Source: Streptomyces sp. Ncost-T10-10d
GTDB lineage: Bacteria > Actinomycetota > Actinomycetes > Streptomycetales > Streptomycetaceae
Assembly (NCBI RefSeq): GCF_900091955.1
Contig: NZ_FMDF01000081.1
Location: 1 to 60,580, forward strand
Direction of reading: 5' to 3'
DNA: 60,580 bases
In this document: one piece after another, positions 43,073 to 52,332 of the stretch
Position numbering within the stretch: the first letter of the stretch is position 1
Layout: each line of letters starts with the position of its first letter
Position numbers and translations under genes: made by a program
Notes under the pieces: generated by a model
Seen by the model: only the letters and a program-made list of their open reading frames with translations
The model's database searches: none
What the model was told of the DNA's origin: nothing

Positions 43073-44469
43073 AGTGTTGACTCCGAATCGGTGACGGACC
43101 GGTCGCCGGTGAGGCCGCTCTGGAAATCGCTCCACATGGCACCGGTGTCTTCCGGGTTCAAGGGGCGGGGCGCTGCGGCGGTCTCGTCATTGGTGGCTGT
43201 CGCTGAGAAACGGCGTCGGCGCTGCGGCAGCGCGGCCGCGCCGGACGGCTCGGGCGAGGGTGCGGGCGTGTCGGCAGCGGCGGGCCGTTTGTGGGCCTGG
43301 GGCGCCACGGCAGGTTGGGGAGCCATGACCGACGGAGGTGTGGCGTTCTCGTCGATCGAGGTCAGCAAGTTCTCGGGAACGGACACCACAGCGCGCACCC
43401 CGCCATAGGGAGAGGAAGTGTCGATGGAGACATGGAGGCCGTAGTCGGCGACGAGACGGCCGATGGCGGCGAAGCCCATGGACGGCGGATCGCCGAGTTC
43501 AAGGAGCATCACCTCCTGCTGTTCACCCGATATCAGACTCCGGCCGCGGGCGAGCGCTTCTGAGGTCATTCCCTTGCCGGCGTCGTCGATCGTGATGCAC
43601 ACACTGCCGTTGCCGGTCTGGATCAACCCGACATCCACCATGAGGTCGTCACGGGAGTGCTCCAGCGCGTTCGCCATCAGCTCGGCACAGACCACGGCAA
43701 CCGGCTCGGCGGCACGCCCGACCACGCCGATGTTGGAAAGGCCCAGCCGGGAAACGATGTTGATGCGGTCGAAGCCGCGCAGTCGTGAGGAGGCGCCACT
43801 GACGACCTCGCTCACATAGGTGTCCTTACGGACGTGGCCCGGCCAGCCGCCGCACACGATGGCGGATCTCTGCGTGAGGCGCAGGTTCTGCTCGTTGATG
43901 TGGTCGGACTCGAGCAGACTCTGTGTCAGGCGGGGTGGCGCGCTGAACTCGTGCTGCAGACCCACGATGTTCGTCTGCAGCCGGTAGGAGAGGGCCTGGG
44001 ACTCCTGAGTCGCACCACGCAGAGCAGCCCGGGCAGCGGCGTCGATGCGGCGCCTCTCCTTGAGGACGATGCCGGAAACAGCTTCGGGCAGGGCGTCGAG
44101 GAGCTGGGCGGCCTCGGACCCCGCGAGGTTCTTGTGCAGCAGTCCGGGGACGGGGTGATGAGAGCTGATCAGGTGCAGTGCGAGAGCGGGGAGCCGATCG
44201 GAGACGAGGTGACGCACTTCGTCGACAAGTTCCGCCTCGCGAGCAGTGAGTTCCTGCGTGCGCGACTCTGCGGCCTGCCTGTTCTGCACCTCGGTCCGGG
44301 TACGGCCCTCGGCGGCCTGCACACGGGAATCGGCGGCCTGCGCCTGCGCGGACAACTCTCTGCCCTGCCGTATGTGTTTGCGGCGCGAGCGGGCCAGGAG
44401 CAGCGCCCAGACTGCCAGGAGGAGAGACAAGACGCCAAGGGCAAGGGCGATTTTTGAGGACAAGGTCAC
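43069..44469 (-). CDS. cvnA: Conservon sensor ATPase/histidine-kinase-like protein CvnA
   Basis: The protein of about 466 residues begins with one membrane helix (IALALGVLSLLLAVWALLLA), then a long charged coiled coil (residues 35-90), a middle region, and a HATPase_c domain with N-box ELMANALEHSRDD and G1 box ITIDDAGKGMT. There is no clear phospho-accepting H-box, as expected for conservon sensors. GTG 44469 is taken as start because the membrane helix should be N-terminal. It is the first gene of the operon and would receive the outside signal for CvnB-D. Confidence 0.88.
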   Translation of the reverse strand: MTLSSKIALALGVLSLLLAVWALLLARSRRKHIRQGRELSAQAQAADSRVQAAEGRTRTEVQNRQAAESRTQELTAREAELVDEVRHLVSDRLPALALHLISSHHPVPGLLHKNLAGSEAAQLLDALPEAVSGIVLKERRRIDAAARAALRGATQESQALSYRLQTNIVGLQHEFSAPPRLTQSLLESDHINEQNLRLTQRSAIVCGGWPGHVRKDTYVSEVVSGASSRLRGFDRINIVSRLGLSNIGVVGRAAEPVAVVCAELMANALEHSRDDLMVDVGLIQTGNGSVCITIDDAGKGMTSEALARGRSLISGEQQEVMLLELGDPPSMGFAAIGRLVADYGLHVSIDTSSPYGGVRAVVSVPENLLTSIDENATPPSVMAPQPAVAPQAHKRPAAADTPAPSPEPSGAAALPQRRRRFSATATNDETAAAPRPLNPEDTGAMWSDFQSGLTGDRSVTDSESTL

Positions 44470-46022
44470 GGAGGGTGGTCCTAGGGGTCGGTCGAGCTTT
44501 CGAAGAACAGCGCAGCGGTTCACTCCCCTTAGGGGGTGGGCGCGGCCTTTGGAGAACTGGCGGACAGAAAAAAACAATGTGGCAAGTGAATAGTGCGTGG
44601 ACCGTTCGTGCAGCGAAGAAGTGCCACCGCGGACAAACGACTGCCAGGCCGAGACGAGGCCCGGTGAATCGCCCGCCCCGGCCAAGGCCCCCGGCGCCGC
44701 GATCCCCCCATAAAGCAACGGTCGCCCGCCCGGCCCTCGCGCAGCTCCCGCCCCCGGAAACGGTCGCAGGCCAAATCCCGCCCAGAACGCGAATGAACAG
44801 GTGCATCGGAGCTCCGTTGAGGACTGCGAACGCCAGCTACATCTGGTGCTTCCCGCCATCGCACGCAGTCGACTCGCGGTCTTGGCACTTCCTAAAACGC
44901 GGTCAGCTTACTGGAGTTGATCTGTACACGCGGCGTTGGTGGGCCCGCGCAGTTACGAACCGGACGATCTTCGCCCGCTGAGTTCTTGCCGATCGAACAG
45001 CGTGGAGACCGGCATTCTCCGGCAGCTCGCCGGGCGCACCCTTTGGTGGCCTCGGTGCGTAACGCGGCGGCGGTCAAGTGCCCGAAGTCCAGGGTGAGCG
45101 GCGCGAGTTCGGTAAGGCACCCGGCGCCCGCGCTGTGGATGCCCCGCGAGTCGGGCGGTCGCGCCCGCCGACGCACGGGCGGCCCAGGAGCCCCTGACCA
45201 ATCCGCGACACGTCCGGAACCCTCTCGCCCCGGGACTGGTTCGTGGTGTCACGCAGGAGTCTGGCCGGGGCCTGGCCGGTGGGTGTGCCGCAGGCGGCGG
45301 CGCCCGCGCAGAGCAGGCGCTGGATGTCGGTGAGCGGCAGCCGGCGCATGCTGTCCGCATCGCGCACGGGCACGGCCACCATGTCCGTGCGAGGCGTGCC
45401 CGGCTTCCCGACCGGAGCCGCCACGAGGACGACGATCCGATCCGAGGCCGTCGTCACGTCCGCAGTCACCGTCGGCGCGACGCCCCATGGCCGACGATGT
45501 CCGCCCGGGGCAGTTCACCACCCGCGACGTCACCACCCGCGACATCGGCTGCAAGCGCTACCGCGAGGAGCGCCCCAGCGAAGATCTCGGCCCCACGCCG
45601 CGGCCGGGGCCGAGGCCCTCACCCCCGGCCTGCTGCGAAGCCGGCCGAACGACGCGGTCGAGTCCCTGGCCGGCGACGTCCGGCAGCGGAACACCGAGGC
45701 CCGCACGGAAGAAGCCGGCCGGGAGCGCGCTCCCTGCAAGGGACGTGAAGAAGACCGTTCGCCGCACCCCCGACGAGCCGGCCGACGAAGACAACGAGGA
45801 CGAGCAGGCCCCGTGCACCACATGTGCTGCATCAGCTGCAGTGCCCGCGACCGCCTCTGAGCTGCGAAAACTCCACCCGCACACGTGCGGCGCCCCGGAG
45901 AGGCCGGGCAAATCCTGGCCCGGGCCCCGTGCACCACACCTCCCGCTGGCGCATCTGCTGGTGGCCACGCCAAAGCGGCACGGCGGGGATGCTGCGCCCT
46001 CGGCGACGAAGGTTTTTGCGGG
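44470..46022. other. Long region without a confident gene, upstream of the conservon
   Basis: The first 200 bases should hold the cvnA promoter; a lower G+C patch with an A run lies at 44565-44600, and CCCCTTAGGGG (44525-44535) is an 11-bp palindrome. From 44900 to 46020 several open frames exist on both strands, for example a minus-strand one starting MTADVTTASDRIVVLVAAPV at 45469 and a plus-strand one starting MADDVRPGQFTTRDVTTRDI at 45487. None has a motif I recognise or a clear end. Decayed genes are likely. Confidence 0.35.
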
Positions 46023-47096
46023 TCAGTGACGTCTGCGTCTGCCGGGGCTTTCCACGCCGGATCCGGCCGCGGCCGGATCCGGTTTCCACTGGTGACACCA
46101 GCCGTGCCCGGACCCGGGGACCGTCACCGGCTTCCCCCGGAAGCATCCGATGGAGTACGGATACTCTCCGTTGAGGTGGTAGTGGTACCTGACGGCCTTC
46201 TTGCCGTCCCACATGATCGCGTGTGTGTGACCGTGGCAGACGTCCAGATCCCTGTTCCTGACGGTCTTTCCGTCCTCGCCGCGCGGCCCGTAGATCCCGA
46301 AGCCGTCGATGGCGTATCCCACGAGCGGTGAGTGCCGGGTACGGGCGTTCGCGGCCCCCCTTGAAGCCTTGCCGAAGCAGGTCTGCGAGGGGCCGTGGTA
46401 GTGGTACTGCGTCGCGTACGGATGGCCCCAGCAGCGGTCGAGAGGCAGGGCCGCGTTGGGGTCGACCGGGCGGTCCTCGGCGTCGGTGGCCACCTCCAGG
46501 TGGAAGGTGCCGCCGGCCAGAGCCATCCCGGTCGTCAGCTGGTCGATGCACGTGGGCGTCGCCTCGACGGTCGGATTGCGCGGAACGGTGACGTCGAGGT
46601 TCCACGGCTTGATGGGGATCGCGGCGGCGTTGGGGTACCCGTGCGCGGGAATCTCCGCGTAGTACTTGTAGGCGGGGGTGCCCTTCTGGACGGGGAAGCG
46701 ACCGGTGGGATGGTCCGGGAGTCCGTTGCCCTTGAAGTGCCTCTTGGCCGCGGTCGTCGTCACCCGCAGTTTGCTGTGCCGGCGCATGGCCCCCGACACG
46801 AAAGGGCGCTTGAGCACGTCGATCACGCCGTGCGCGTCGATCCACGGGCGGTCGGGCCGGGTGAGGGTCCCCCCTTGGCAGGCGTAGAGGGTGTTGCGGG
46901 CGGGGGAGGCGATCGACGTGCCGGTGGGGGGTGTGTGCAGGCGTGTGATCAGGCTGCCGCCTGCCCCGCTGCGCGCGTTAGCGGCGGCCCGCGCGGGACG
47001 GGGCACAGCAGCGGAGCCGGCCGGGGGCGTCGCCGGACCCAGTAGCACGCAGACCGCACTGGCCGCCACCGCAACAGGTTTGAGCACGTCGTGCAT
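46023..47096 (-). CDS. Secreted YHYH domain-containing protein
   Basis: The 357-residue protein has a Sec signal (VAVAASAVCVLLGPATPPAG) and the YHYH family core: PIKPWNLDVTVPRNP, then TQYHYHGPSQTCFGKAS, then YAIDGFGIYGPRGEDGK, and RYHYHLNGEYPYSIGCFRG. The two YHYH motifs and paired cysteines suggest an extracellular metal-binding beta protein; the function of the family is not established. Start ATG 47096 follows GAGGGGAAG. The C-terminus ends in a Pro/Ala/Gly/Arg-rich tail encoded by a long DNA palindrome. Confidence 0.85.
   Translation of the reverse strand: MHDVLKPVAVAASAVCVLLGPATPPAGSAAVPRPARAAANARSGAGGSLITRLHTPPTGTSIASPARNTLYACQGGTLTRPDRPWIDAHGVIDVLKRPFVSGAMRRHSKLRVTTTAAKRHFKGNGLPDHPTGRFPVQKGTPAYKYYAEIPAHGYPNAAAIPIKPWNLDVTVPRNPTVEATPTCIDQLTTGMALAGGTFHLEVATDAEDRPVDPNAALPLDRCWGHPYATQYHYHGPSQTCFGKASRGAANARTRHSPLVGYAIDGFGIYGPRGEDGKTVRNRDLDVCHGHTHAIMWDGKKAVRYHYHLNGEYPYSIGCFRGKPVTVPGSGHGWCHQWKPDPAAAGSGVESPGRRRRH
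46057..46082. repeat. 26-bp perfect palindrome in the 3' end of the YHYH gene
   Basis: The arm CCGGATCCGGCCG is followed directly by its reverse complement. It encodes a low-complexity PAAAGSG tail about 12-20 codons before the stop. It may act as a terminator or hairpin in the transcript. Confidence 0.6.
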
Positions 47097-47409
47097 GGGA
47101 GCTTCCCCTCTCGGCATGGGCCCAAAGACGTCACACCAGCGGCCCCTGTCCCCGCCGCCTGCATCACCTCACCACGCCCGCATGCCGTTGCCCCGCTGAC
47201 ACGAACGGGCAACCGGGTGAGCACCCGGACCGGCCCGGCCGGTGGCGGTTTCTTCTCCTTCGGGGCAAGCCGGCCGCGCCGTACCGAGGATCAAAAGGCA
47301 GGAGGCTGTTGTCTTTCCGGGTGTGATCTCCGGGATTTTCTGCCGGTCAGGTATGAAGTCGCCTTCCGCGCAGTAGAGATGGCATGTCGTGTTCTTTCAT
47401 CGGCAAGGG

Positions 47410-47890
47410 TGCCGGATGCCGTCGGTGATGGGGTTGCTGGAGGAGCGGGAGGCCACTGCCCGGCAGCGGGTGGAGTCGCTGCGGGGCGAGATGGACCGGC
47501 TCGTTGGCCGGGCTGCGGGACGCGGGGGCCGCGCAGGAACGCCCGCTGATCGCCAAGGAGACGGTGAGCCGGGTGCTGTCCGAGTCCAGCAAGCCCGATG
47601 ACGTGGGGGTTTTTCGGGGATGCCCGCCGGCCGTGCCCGGACAGGCGGTGCCCGGTTCGGTGGTGCCGGTGCGGCGGGAAGGGCTGGATGTGACGGTGCT
47701 GTCCCGGACTGCCGGCGGATCATGCACGTCCTGACCGGCCACGGGCGGTTGGGCGAGGGGCCGGTGATCTGCCGGCGGACCGCCGGCGCGTTGGTACCCG
47801 AGCCGGTCCCGGCGCAGATCGAAGGAGTGGGGCCGACGTGTGAAGCGGCCGGCCGCACGGGGCTGGCTGTCCGTCGCGGACCGGGCGGCG
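47410..47890 (+). pseudogene. Degenerate Streptomyces hypothetical protein (coiled coil plus helix-turn-helix type)
   Basis: Successive frames read MGLLEEREATARQRVESLRG, then AQERPLIAKETVSRVL, then RRIMHVLTGHGR, then VKRPAARGWLSV. This order (N-terminal coiled coil, middle linker, RIM.VL....GPLRAKD..EALG, LKRLVARGWL) matches a common Streptomyces family of unknown function that I recall beside insertion sequences. At least three frame changes break the gene. Confidence 0.45.
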
Positions 47891-48083
47891 GGCGAGGTGG
47901 TCGTCGCAGTCCTGTGGGCTGAAGTCGCCGGTGAGGACCTGCCGTCCGTTCCCGGGGGCGCCGGGCGGGGTTTTGTACGGGACCTGGATCGCGTGCAGGA
48001 TCACGGGTGTGCCGGACTCGGGGCCGGCTGCTCGGCGGTGGGCAGGGTCGTGGTCATCGGGCATCCCTTCCTGGGTCCGTCGG

Positions 48084-49364
48084 TTACGGGACGCCGAGTT
48101 CGAAAAGGCCGTAGCCCGCGTACGAACCGGAGGCCAGGGCCGCGACGGCGAGGAGCATGAGCTGGTGGGCCGGGCCGAGGCGGCGCAGGGCGAGGGCGAG
48201 CGGGAGGAAGAGCGGGAAGAGGGGGAGCAGGTAGCGGGAGACGTTGCCGAATATCTGCTGGCTGCCCAGGACGAGGACGAGGGTGAGGACGGTGTAGACC
48301 GTCAGGACGGCCGGGGGGCGCAGCCGGATCAGCAGCGGGAGCAGTGCGAGCGCGAGCAGGACGACACCGACGCCGATCAGGTCGGCGAAGGGCCAGGCGG
48401 AGAGATAGTCGAAGTGGCCCACCGGGACGGATGTGAGGACGTCGAGGGTGTGCCGGCCGTAGTCCCACTCGTGGGCCCAGGCACCGGACTGAAGCCTGAA
48501 GTAGCCCCTGTAGTCGCCCATTTGGTGACCCACCCAGCCGAGATAGGCGAGGAGGCCGAGGGGGGCGAGGGCCATCGCGGCCACCGGACGCAGGATGCCG
48601 TCCTTGGGACGGTGGAGCGCGAGCAGGGCCGCGACGGCGACGGCGGCGATCAGCGCCACGGCGGTGGGCCGGTTGAGCCCTGCCACGCAGGCGAGGAGAC
48701 CGGCGGTGAGCCAGCGGCGGCTCAGGACGGCATGGCAGGCCCAGACGGCCAGGGCCACGTAGAGGGAGTCGGAGTAGACCGCCCACTCCACGCCGGAACC
48801 GGGCCAGACGGCCCAGAGTCCGGCCGCGGCCAGTGCGGCCCGTCTGCCGCCGAGGCGTTCGGTGACGGCGTAGATGCCCAGGGCGGCGGCCAAGGAGGCG
48901 ACGACGGAGACCAGCAGGCCGGCGCCGTACGGGCCGAGGCCGGTGAGTTCGGAGACCAGCCGCATCAGCGCCGGGTAGAGCGGGAAGAACGCCGCCGAGT
49001 TCCCTTCGAGGGTGATCGGGCCGGTGGCGCCGGGGATCGGGACCAGCCCAGGGTCGTACCCGTGCACGGCGATCTGCTGGTACCACCAGCCGTCCCAGCT
49101 GGCCAGGACGTCCCACGGGCGGGCGCCGCCGCCGAAGCGCGGGTTCTTCGTGCGGTAGTCCCCGGCGGAGTGCAGCAGCCACATGAAGGCGGCGAAGCCG
49201 ATGAACTTGAGCGTGCCGTAGACGGCCAGTACGGGGCCGTAGTGCTCGGCTGTGCGGCGCAGCCGGCGCCGGCGGCCGGGGCCCGTGGTGGCGGGCTGCT
49301 GCGACAGCCTCGCGTTCCAGCTCGGGGTGGCGGTCGCGGTGGTACGGGCGGTGGTCCTGGTCAT
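48084..49364 (-). CDS. Membrane glycosyltransferase, mannosyltransferase (PIG-V/GT39-like)
   Basis: The 426-residue protein has 10 or more membrane helices and the acidic loop of GT-C enzymes after the first helix (RPWDVLASWDGWWYQQIAVH, then GYDP). This WDxxWYxxIAxxGY pattern is typical of PIG-V-like mannosyltransferases that use polyprenyl-phosphate sugars on the outer face of the membrane. Start ATG 49364 overlaps the GT2 stop by 4 bases. Upstream GT2 likely makes the polyprenyl-phosphate donor, and this enzyme uses it. Confidence 0.87.
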   Translation of the reverse strand: MTRTTARTTATATPSWNARLSQQPATTGPGRRRRLRRTAEHYGPVLAVYGTLKFIGFAAFMWLLHSAGDYRTKNPRFGGGARPWDVLASWDGWWYQQIAVHGYDPGLVPIPGATGPITLEGNSAAFFPLYPALMRLVSELTGLGPYGAGLLVSVVASLAAALGIYAVTERLGGRRAALAAAGLWAVWPGSGVEWAVYSDSLYVALAVWACHAVLSRRWLTAGLLACVAGLNRPTAVALIAAVAVAALLALHRPKDGILRPVAAMALAPLGLLAYLGWVGHQMGDYRGYFRLQSGAWAHEWDYGRHTLDVLTSVPVGHFDYLSAWPFADLIGVGVVLLALALLPLLIRLRPPAVLTVYTVLTLVLVLGSQQIFGNVSRYLLPLFPLFLPLALALRRLGPAHQLMLLAVAALASGSYAGYGLFELGVP

Positions 49365-50584
49365 GCGCGGAACACCCACGCCCGGAAGAACAGGAACCGC
49401 AGCAGCGTCGCGGCCAGGTTGGCGGCGAGGAGTACGGCGAGTTCGGTGGCCTGCCCGGCCGAGGGCACCGCGTGGTGCAGGGCGGCGAGCGATCCACCGG
49501 TGAGCGCCAGGCCGATCAGGAGGACGACCAGACCCCTGCCCTGGTGGCGCAGCACACCGCCGCGGCCACGGAGGCCGAAGGTGAGCCGCCGGTTCACGGC
49601 CGTGTTGGCGACGGCGCAGACCAGCAGCGCGAGCGCGTTGGCGGCCTGGGATCCGGCCACCGGGCGCAGCGCCGCGTAGAGGAGCAGGTATGCGAGGGTG
49701 CTGACGGCTCCTACGGCGGCGAAGCACACGAGTTGGGTGGCGAGCCTGCCCGGTGCGTCGGCGCCACCGTCGCGGAGCGGCCCGCCCGGCGGCAGCGTGT
49801 CCCGCGCCAGTGCCCTGCCGATCCTGGCGATGCCGCGCAGGTCGGCCAGTGCCGTGGCGAGGATGTCGACCCGGGTGTCGGGATCGTCCACCCAGTCGAC
49901 CGGCACCTCATGGATGCGCAGCCCGGCACGCTCGGCGATCACCAGCAGTTCCGTGTCGAAGAACCACTCCGAGTCCTGTATGAGGGGCAGCAGTCGCTCG
50001 GCCACATCACGCCGCACCGCCTTGAATCCGCACTGCGCGTCGGAGAAGCCCACGGCGAGGACGGAGCGCAGAAGGGCGTTGTAGCAACGAGAGGTGATCT
50101 CTCGCTTGGGGCCGCGCACCACCCGGGAACCGGGCGCCAGACGGGTGCCGATGGCGATATCGGAGTGGCCGGAGAGCAGCGGGGCCACGAGCGGCAGCAA
50201 CGCCGTCAGTTCCGTGGACAGGTCCACGTCCATGTACGCGAGTACGGGGGCCGACGAGAGCGACCAGGCGGTACGCAGCGCCCGGCCGCGCCCCTTCTCG
50301 GCCAGCCGGAGCCACTGTGCTTCGGGCAGTTCGTCCGCCAGCCGGGCGGCGATCCGCGGGGTGCTGTCCGTGCTGGCGTTGTCGGCGATGGTGATACGGA
50401 ACGGATAGGGGAAGGTCTCGCACAGGTGTGCGTGGAGCCGCCGCACGCTCGGTTCCAGATCTCTCTCCTCATTGAACACGGGGACGACCACGTCCAGGAC
50501 GGGCTCCGGGTGGTGCGTCGTCACCGGTGCGCGGTGCGGCAGCCGGCTCAGGTCCTTCAGGGCAAGTGACCCTTGATTTCTCAT
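49361..50584 (-). CDS. GT2 family glycosyltransferase fused to a GtrA domain
   Basis: The 407-residue protein starts with a dolichyl-phosphate-mannose-synthase-like GT2 domain (VLDVVVPVFNEERDLEPSV; DVDLSTELTALL with the DxD metal site; KREITSRCYNALLRS). A C-terminal GtrA domain with four helices follows (FAAVGAVSTLAYLLLYAALR; ALALLVCAVANTAVNRRLTF). The fusion would load a sugar onto polyprenyl phosphate and help flip it. Start ATG 50584 follows AAGGA. It forms an operon with the membrane glycosyltransferase and may modify teichoic acid, a glycan or secreted proteins. Confidence 0.9.
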   Translation of the reverse strand: MRNQGSLALKDLSRLPHRAPVTTHHPEPVLDVVVPVFNEERDLEPSVRRLHAHLCETFPYPFRITIADNASTDSTPRIAARLADELPEAQWLRLAEKGRGRALRTAWSLSSAPVLAYMDVDLSTELTALLPLVAPLLSGHSDIAIGTRLAPGSRVVRGPKREITSRCYNALLRSVLAVGFSDAQCGFKAVRRDVAERLLPLIQDSEWFFDTELLVIAERAGLRIHEVPVDWVDDPDTRVDILATALADLRGIARIGRALARDTLPPGGPLRDGGADAPGRLATQLVCFAAVGAVSTLAYLLLYAALRPVAGSQAANALALLVCAVANTAVNRRLTFGLRGRGGVLRHQGRGLVVLLIGLALTGGSLAALHHAVPSAGQATELAVLLAANLAATLLRFLFFRAWVFRA

Positions 50585-50687
50585 GTGTTGTCCTTTTTGT
50601 GGCCTGGTGTGGGGCAGGCCGAAGACACTCGGGGCGACGGTGTGCTGCGGCGTTACGGGGTGACGAGCGTGGTGAGGCGGTCGACGG

Positions 50688-51167
50688 CTAGTTCCGCGCG
50701 GTCGCCGTACCCGAAGGCGGGGCCGAGGCCGAGGACGGCGACGCGCCCTGCGTGCTCCCCGGCGGGGACTCGGTGGCCGTGGCCGTGCTCCCGGTCGTGG
50801 CCGGCGGCGTGATGGCGGCGGTCCCGTCGGGGGACGCGGGGGCGGTGGAGGTGTCCGAGGAGGGGGGCGCGCTCGGGGACACGCCGGGTGTCGCGGGTGT
50901 CGCGTGCGGGGCGGAGGGCGACGGGCTCGTCGTGGGCTGTGGGCCGGGGTGGCTGGGCTCGACCCGGGTCGCATGGCCGGGCAGCAGGAACAGCCCGACG
51001 CTGAGGCCGACGACGGCCAGGACGGAGCCGGCTGCCCTCTGCGCGGCCCGTCTCCGACGGCGGACACGCACCCCTGCCCAGAGGCGTTCTTGGTGCTTCG
51101 GCTCGAACGGTGCGGGCGCCTCGGTGTCGCGCATCATCTGTGCCAGCTGCCGCTCGAAGTGATCCAT
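50688..51167 (-). CDS. Single-helix membrane protein, probable anti-sigma partner
   Basis: The 159-residue protein has a short cytosolic N-terminus (MDHFERQLAQMMRDTEAPAP), one membrane helix (SVLAVVGLSVGLFLLPG), and a Ser/Thr/Pro-rich outer tail. Starting 11 bases after the sigma factor stop, it fits the arrangement of membrane partners of SigE-family sigma factors, although no zinc-binding anti-sigma motif (HxxxCxxC) is visible. Start ATG 51167 after GGAGAACCCC. Confidence in the function is low, in the gene good. Confidence 0.8.
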   Translation of the reverse strand: MDHFERQLAQMMRDTEAPAPFEPKHQERLWAGVRVRRRRRAAQRAAGSVLAVVGLSVGLFLLPGHATRVEPSHPGPQPTTSPSPSAPHATPATPGVSPSAPPSSDTSTAPASPDGTAAITPPATTGSTATATESPPGSTQGASPSSASAPPSGTATARN

Positions 51168-51178
51168 GGGGTTCTCCT

Positions 51179-51685
51179 TCACCGCACCGGCTCGTTCACA
51201 TTGCCCAGGAGCTGCCTCAGCCGCGCCACCCCGCGTGCGGCATGGGACCGAGCCGTGCCCACCGGGCACCCGAGCACCTCCGCCACCTGCCCCTCGGGCA
51301 GGTCCTGGTAGTAGCGCAGCACCACCGCCACCCTCTGCTTCGGCGACAACTGGGCCAGCGCGGCCTCCAGCCGAGAACGCTCCACCACGTCCGCGGACAG
51401 ATCACCGACCACCGCCGCCTCGGGCAGCTGTTCGACGGGGCGTTCACCCCACCAACGCCGCTGTCCCGAGCGTGCCGCCGCACGCATCATCACCTTGCGG
51501 ACGTACGGCTCCGGTGCGTCATCCGCGACCTTGGGCCAGACGAACCAGAGCTTGACCAAGGACTCCTGCAACAAGTCCTCGGCCCGATGCCGATCGCCTC
51601 CGACGAGCAGACGGGCCAGGTGGACCAGCACCGACCAGCGGGCAGCCACGAACTCGTCGAACGCACGGGCTCGACTCTGCTCCAT
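51179..51685 (-). CDS. SigE-family (SIG-E type) ECF sigma factor
   Basis: The 168-residue protein has sigma region 2 (FVAARWSVLVHLARLLVGGD, RHRAEDLLQESLVKLWFVWP) and region 4 (SPKQRVAVVLRYYQDLPEGQ, LGCPVGTARSHAARGVARLR). It belongs to the small SigE-type ECF group of actinobacteria. ATG 51685 is used; GTG 51691 in frame follows AGGGA more closely. It is co-transcribed with the single-helix membrane protein. The two glycosyltransferase genes downstream could be in its regulon. Confidence 0.88.
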   Translation of the reverse strand: MEQSRARAFDEFVAARWSVLVHLARLLVGGDRHRAEDLLQESLVKLWFVWPKVADDAPEPYVRKVMMRAAARSGQRRWWGERPVEQLPEAAVVGDLSADVVERSRLEAALAQLSPKQRVAVVLRYYQDLPEGQVAEVLGCPVGTARSHAARGVARLRQLLGNVNEPVR

Positions 51686-52091
51686 TCGCACTGTCCCTGT
51701 TCTCGCCGGTCGCCTACACCCTGTAGAAGGCACTGGCACGCGGCCCACGATGCACCTGCGGCCCGTGATCTGGATCACAAGGCATGTCGACGGCAAGCGC
51801 GAGAGGCTCCTCCGTCCCGTCCCGTCCCGTGCCGTCAGTGACGCCGACGACGAGGACGCGGTTCGACGGCCCCGCCCGACGGCCCCGCCCGACGGGAAGA
51901 GCACCGCCGTCGAAGACCAATGGTGCCAACCCCTTCGGCCGCAGAGGACGGGCTTGCTGTTTCGTGGTTGATCTCGGCTGTTGCGGGGTGACTGATCTGC
52001 TGTCGTGGTCTGCGAGTTCGCCCTAGCCCACTGGGCGTGCGGCTGACATGAGGATGCGTATTCCTGTGCTCGCTCGATAGGCAGCGGGTGT
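51686..52091. other. Intergenic region, nothing recognised
   Basis: No coding sequence could be supported in these 400 bases. A run of repeated CCGTCCCGTCCCGT lies at 51818-51833 and CGACGGCCCCGCC occurs twice near 51867-51890. The sigma factor promoter must lie at the left edge. Confidence 0.4.
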
Positions 52092-52328
52092 GTGCTGGCG
52101 GGTATGACCACGCAGCCGTCGTCGTCGTTGTTGTTGTCTTCGGTATCGGGTGCGCCCGAGGTACTGTCGCCTGCCGCTGCGCGGGCTTTGTCGCTTGTGT
52201 CGCCCTCCCGCGACCGGGTCTTGGCACGCCAGGTGGTGGTGCGTCGTCTGTTCGCGCTGGATGAGTCCGGCGGCAAGCCCTGGCACCTTCTGCTTCGTCC
52301 CTTGCCCTGCACCGCGGATCGGTCGTGA
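52092..52328 (+). CDS. Small unidentified protein followed by a strong hairpin
   Basis: The frame starting at about 52092 or at ATG 52104 encodes a 74-78 residue peptide: SGAPEVLSPAAARALSLVSP, SRDRVLARQVVVRRLFALDE, then SGGKPWHLLLRPLPC. I do not recognise it. Support comes from even codon use and from the perfect 20-bp stem that begins 5 bases after the stop. No clear ribosome site. Could also be a 3' relic of a longer gene. Confidence 0.4.
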   Translation: MLAGMTTQPSSSLLLSSVSGAPEVLSPAAARALSLVSPSRDRVLARQVVVRRLFALDESGGKPWHLLLRPLPCTADRS

Positions 52329-52332
52329 TCAC

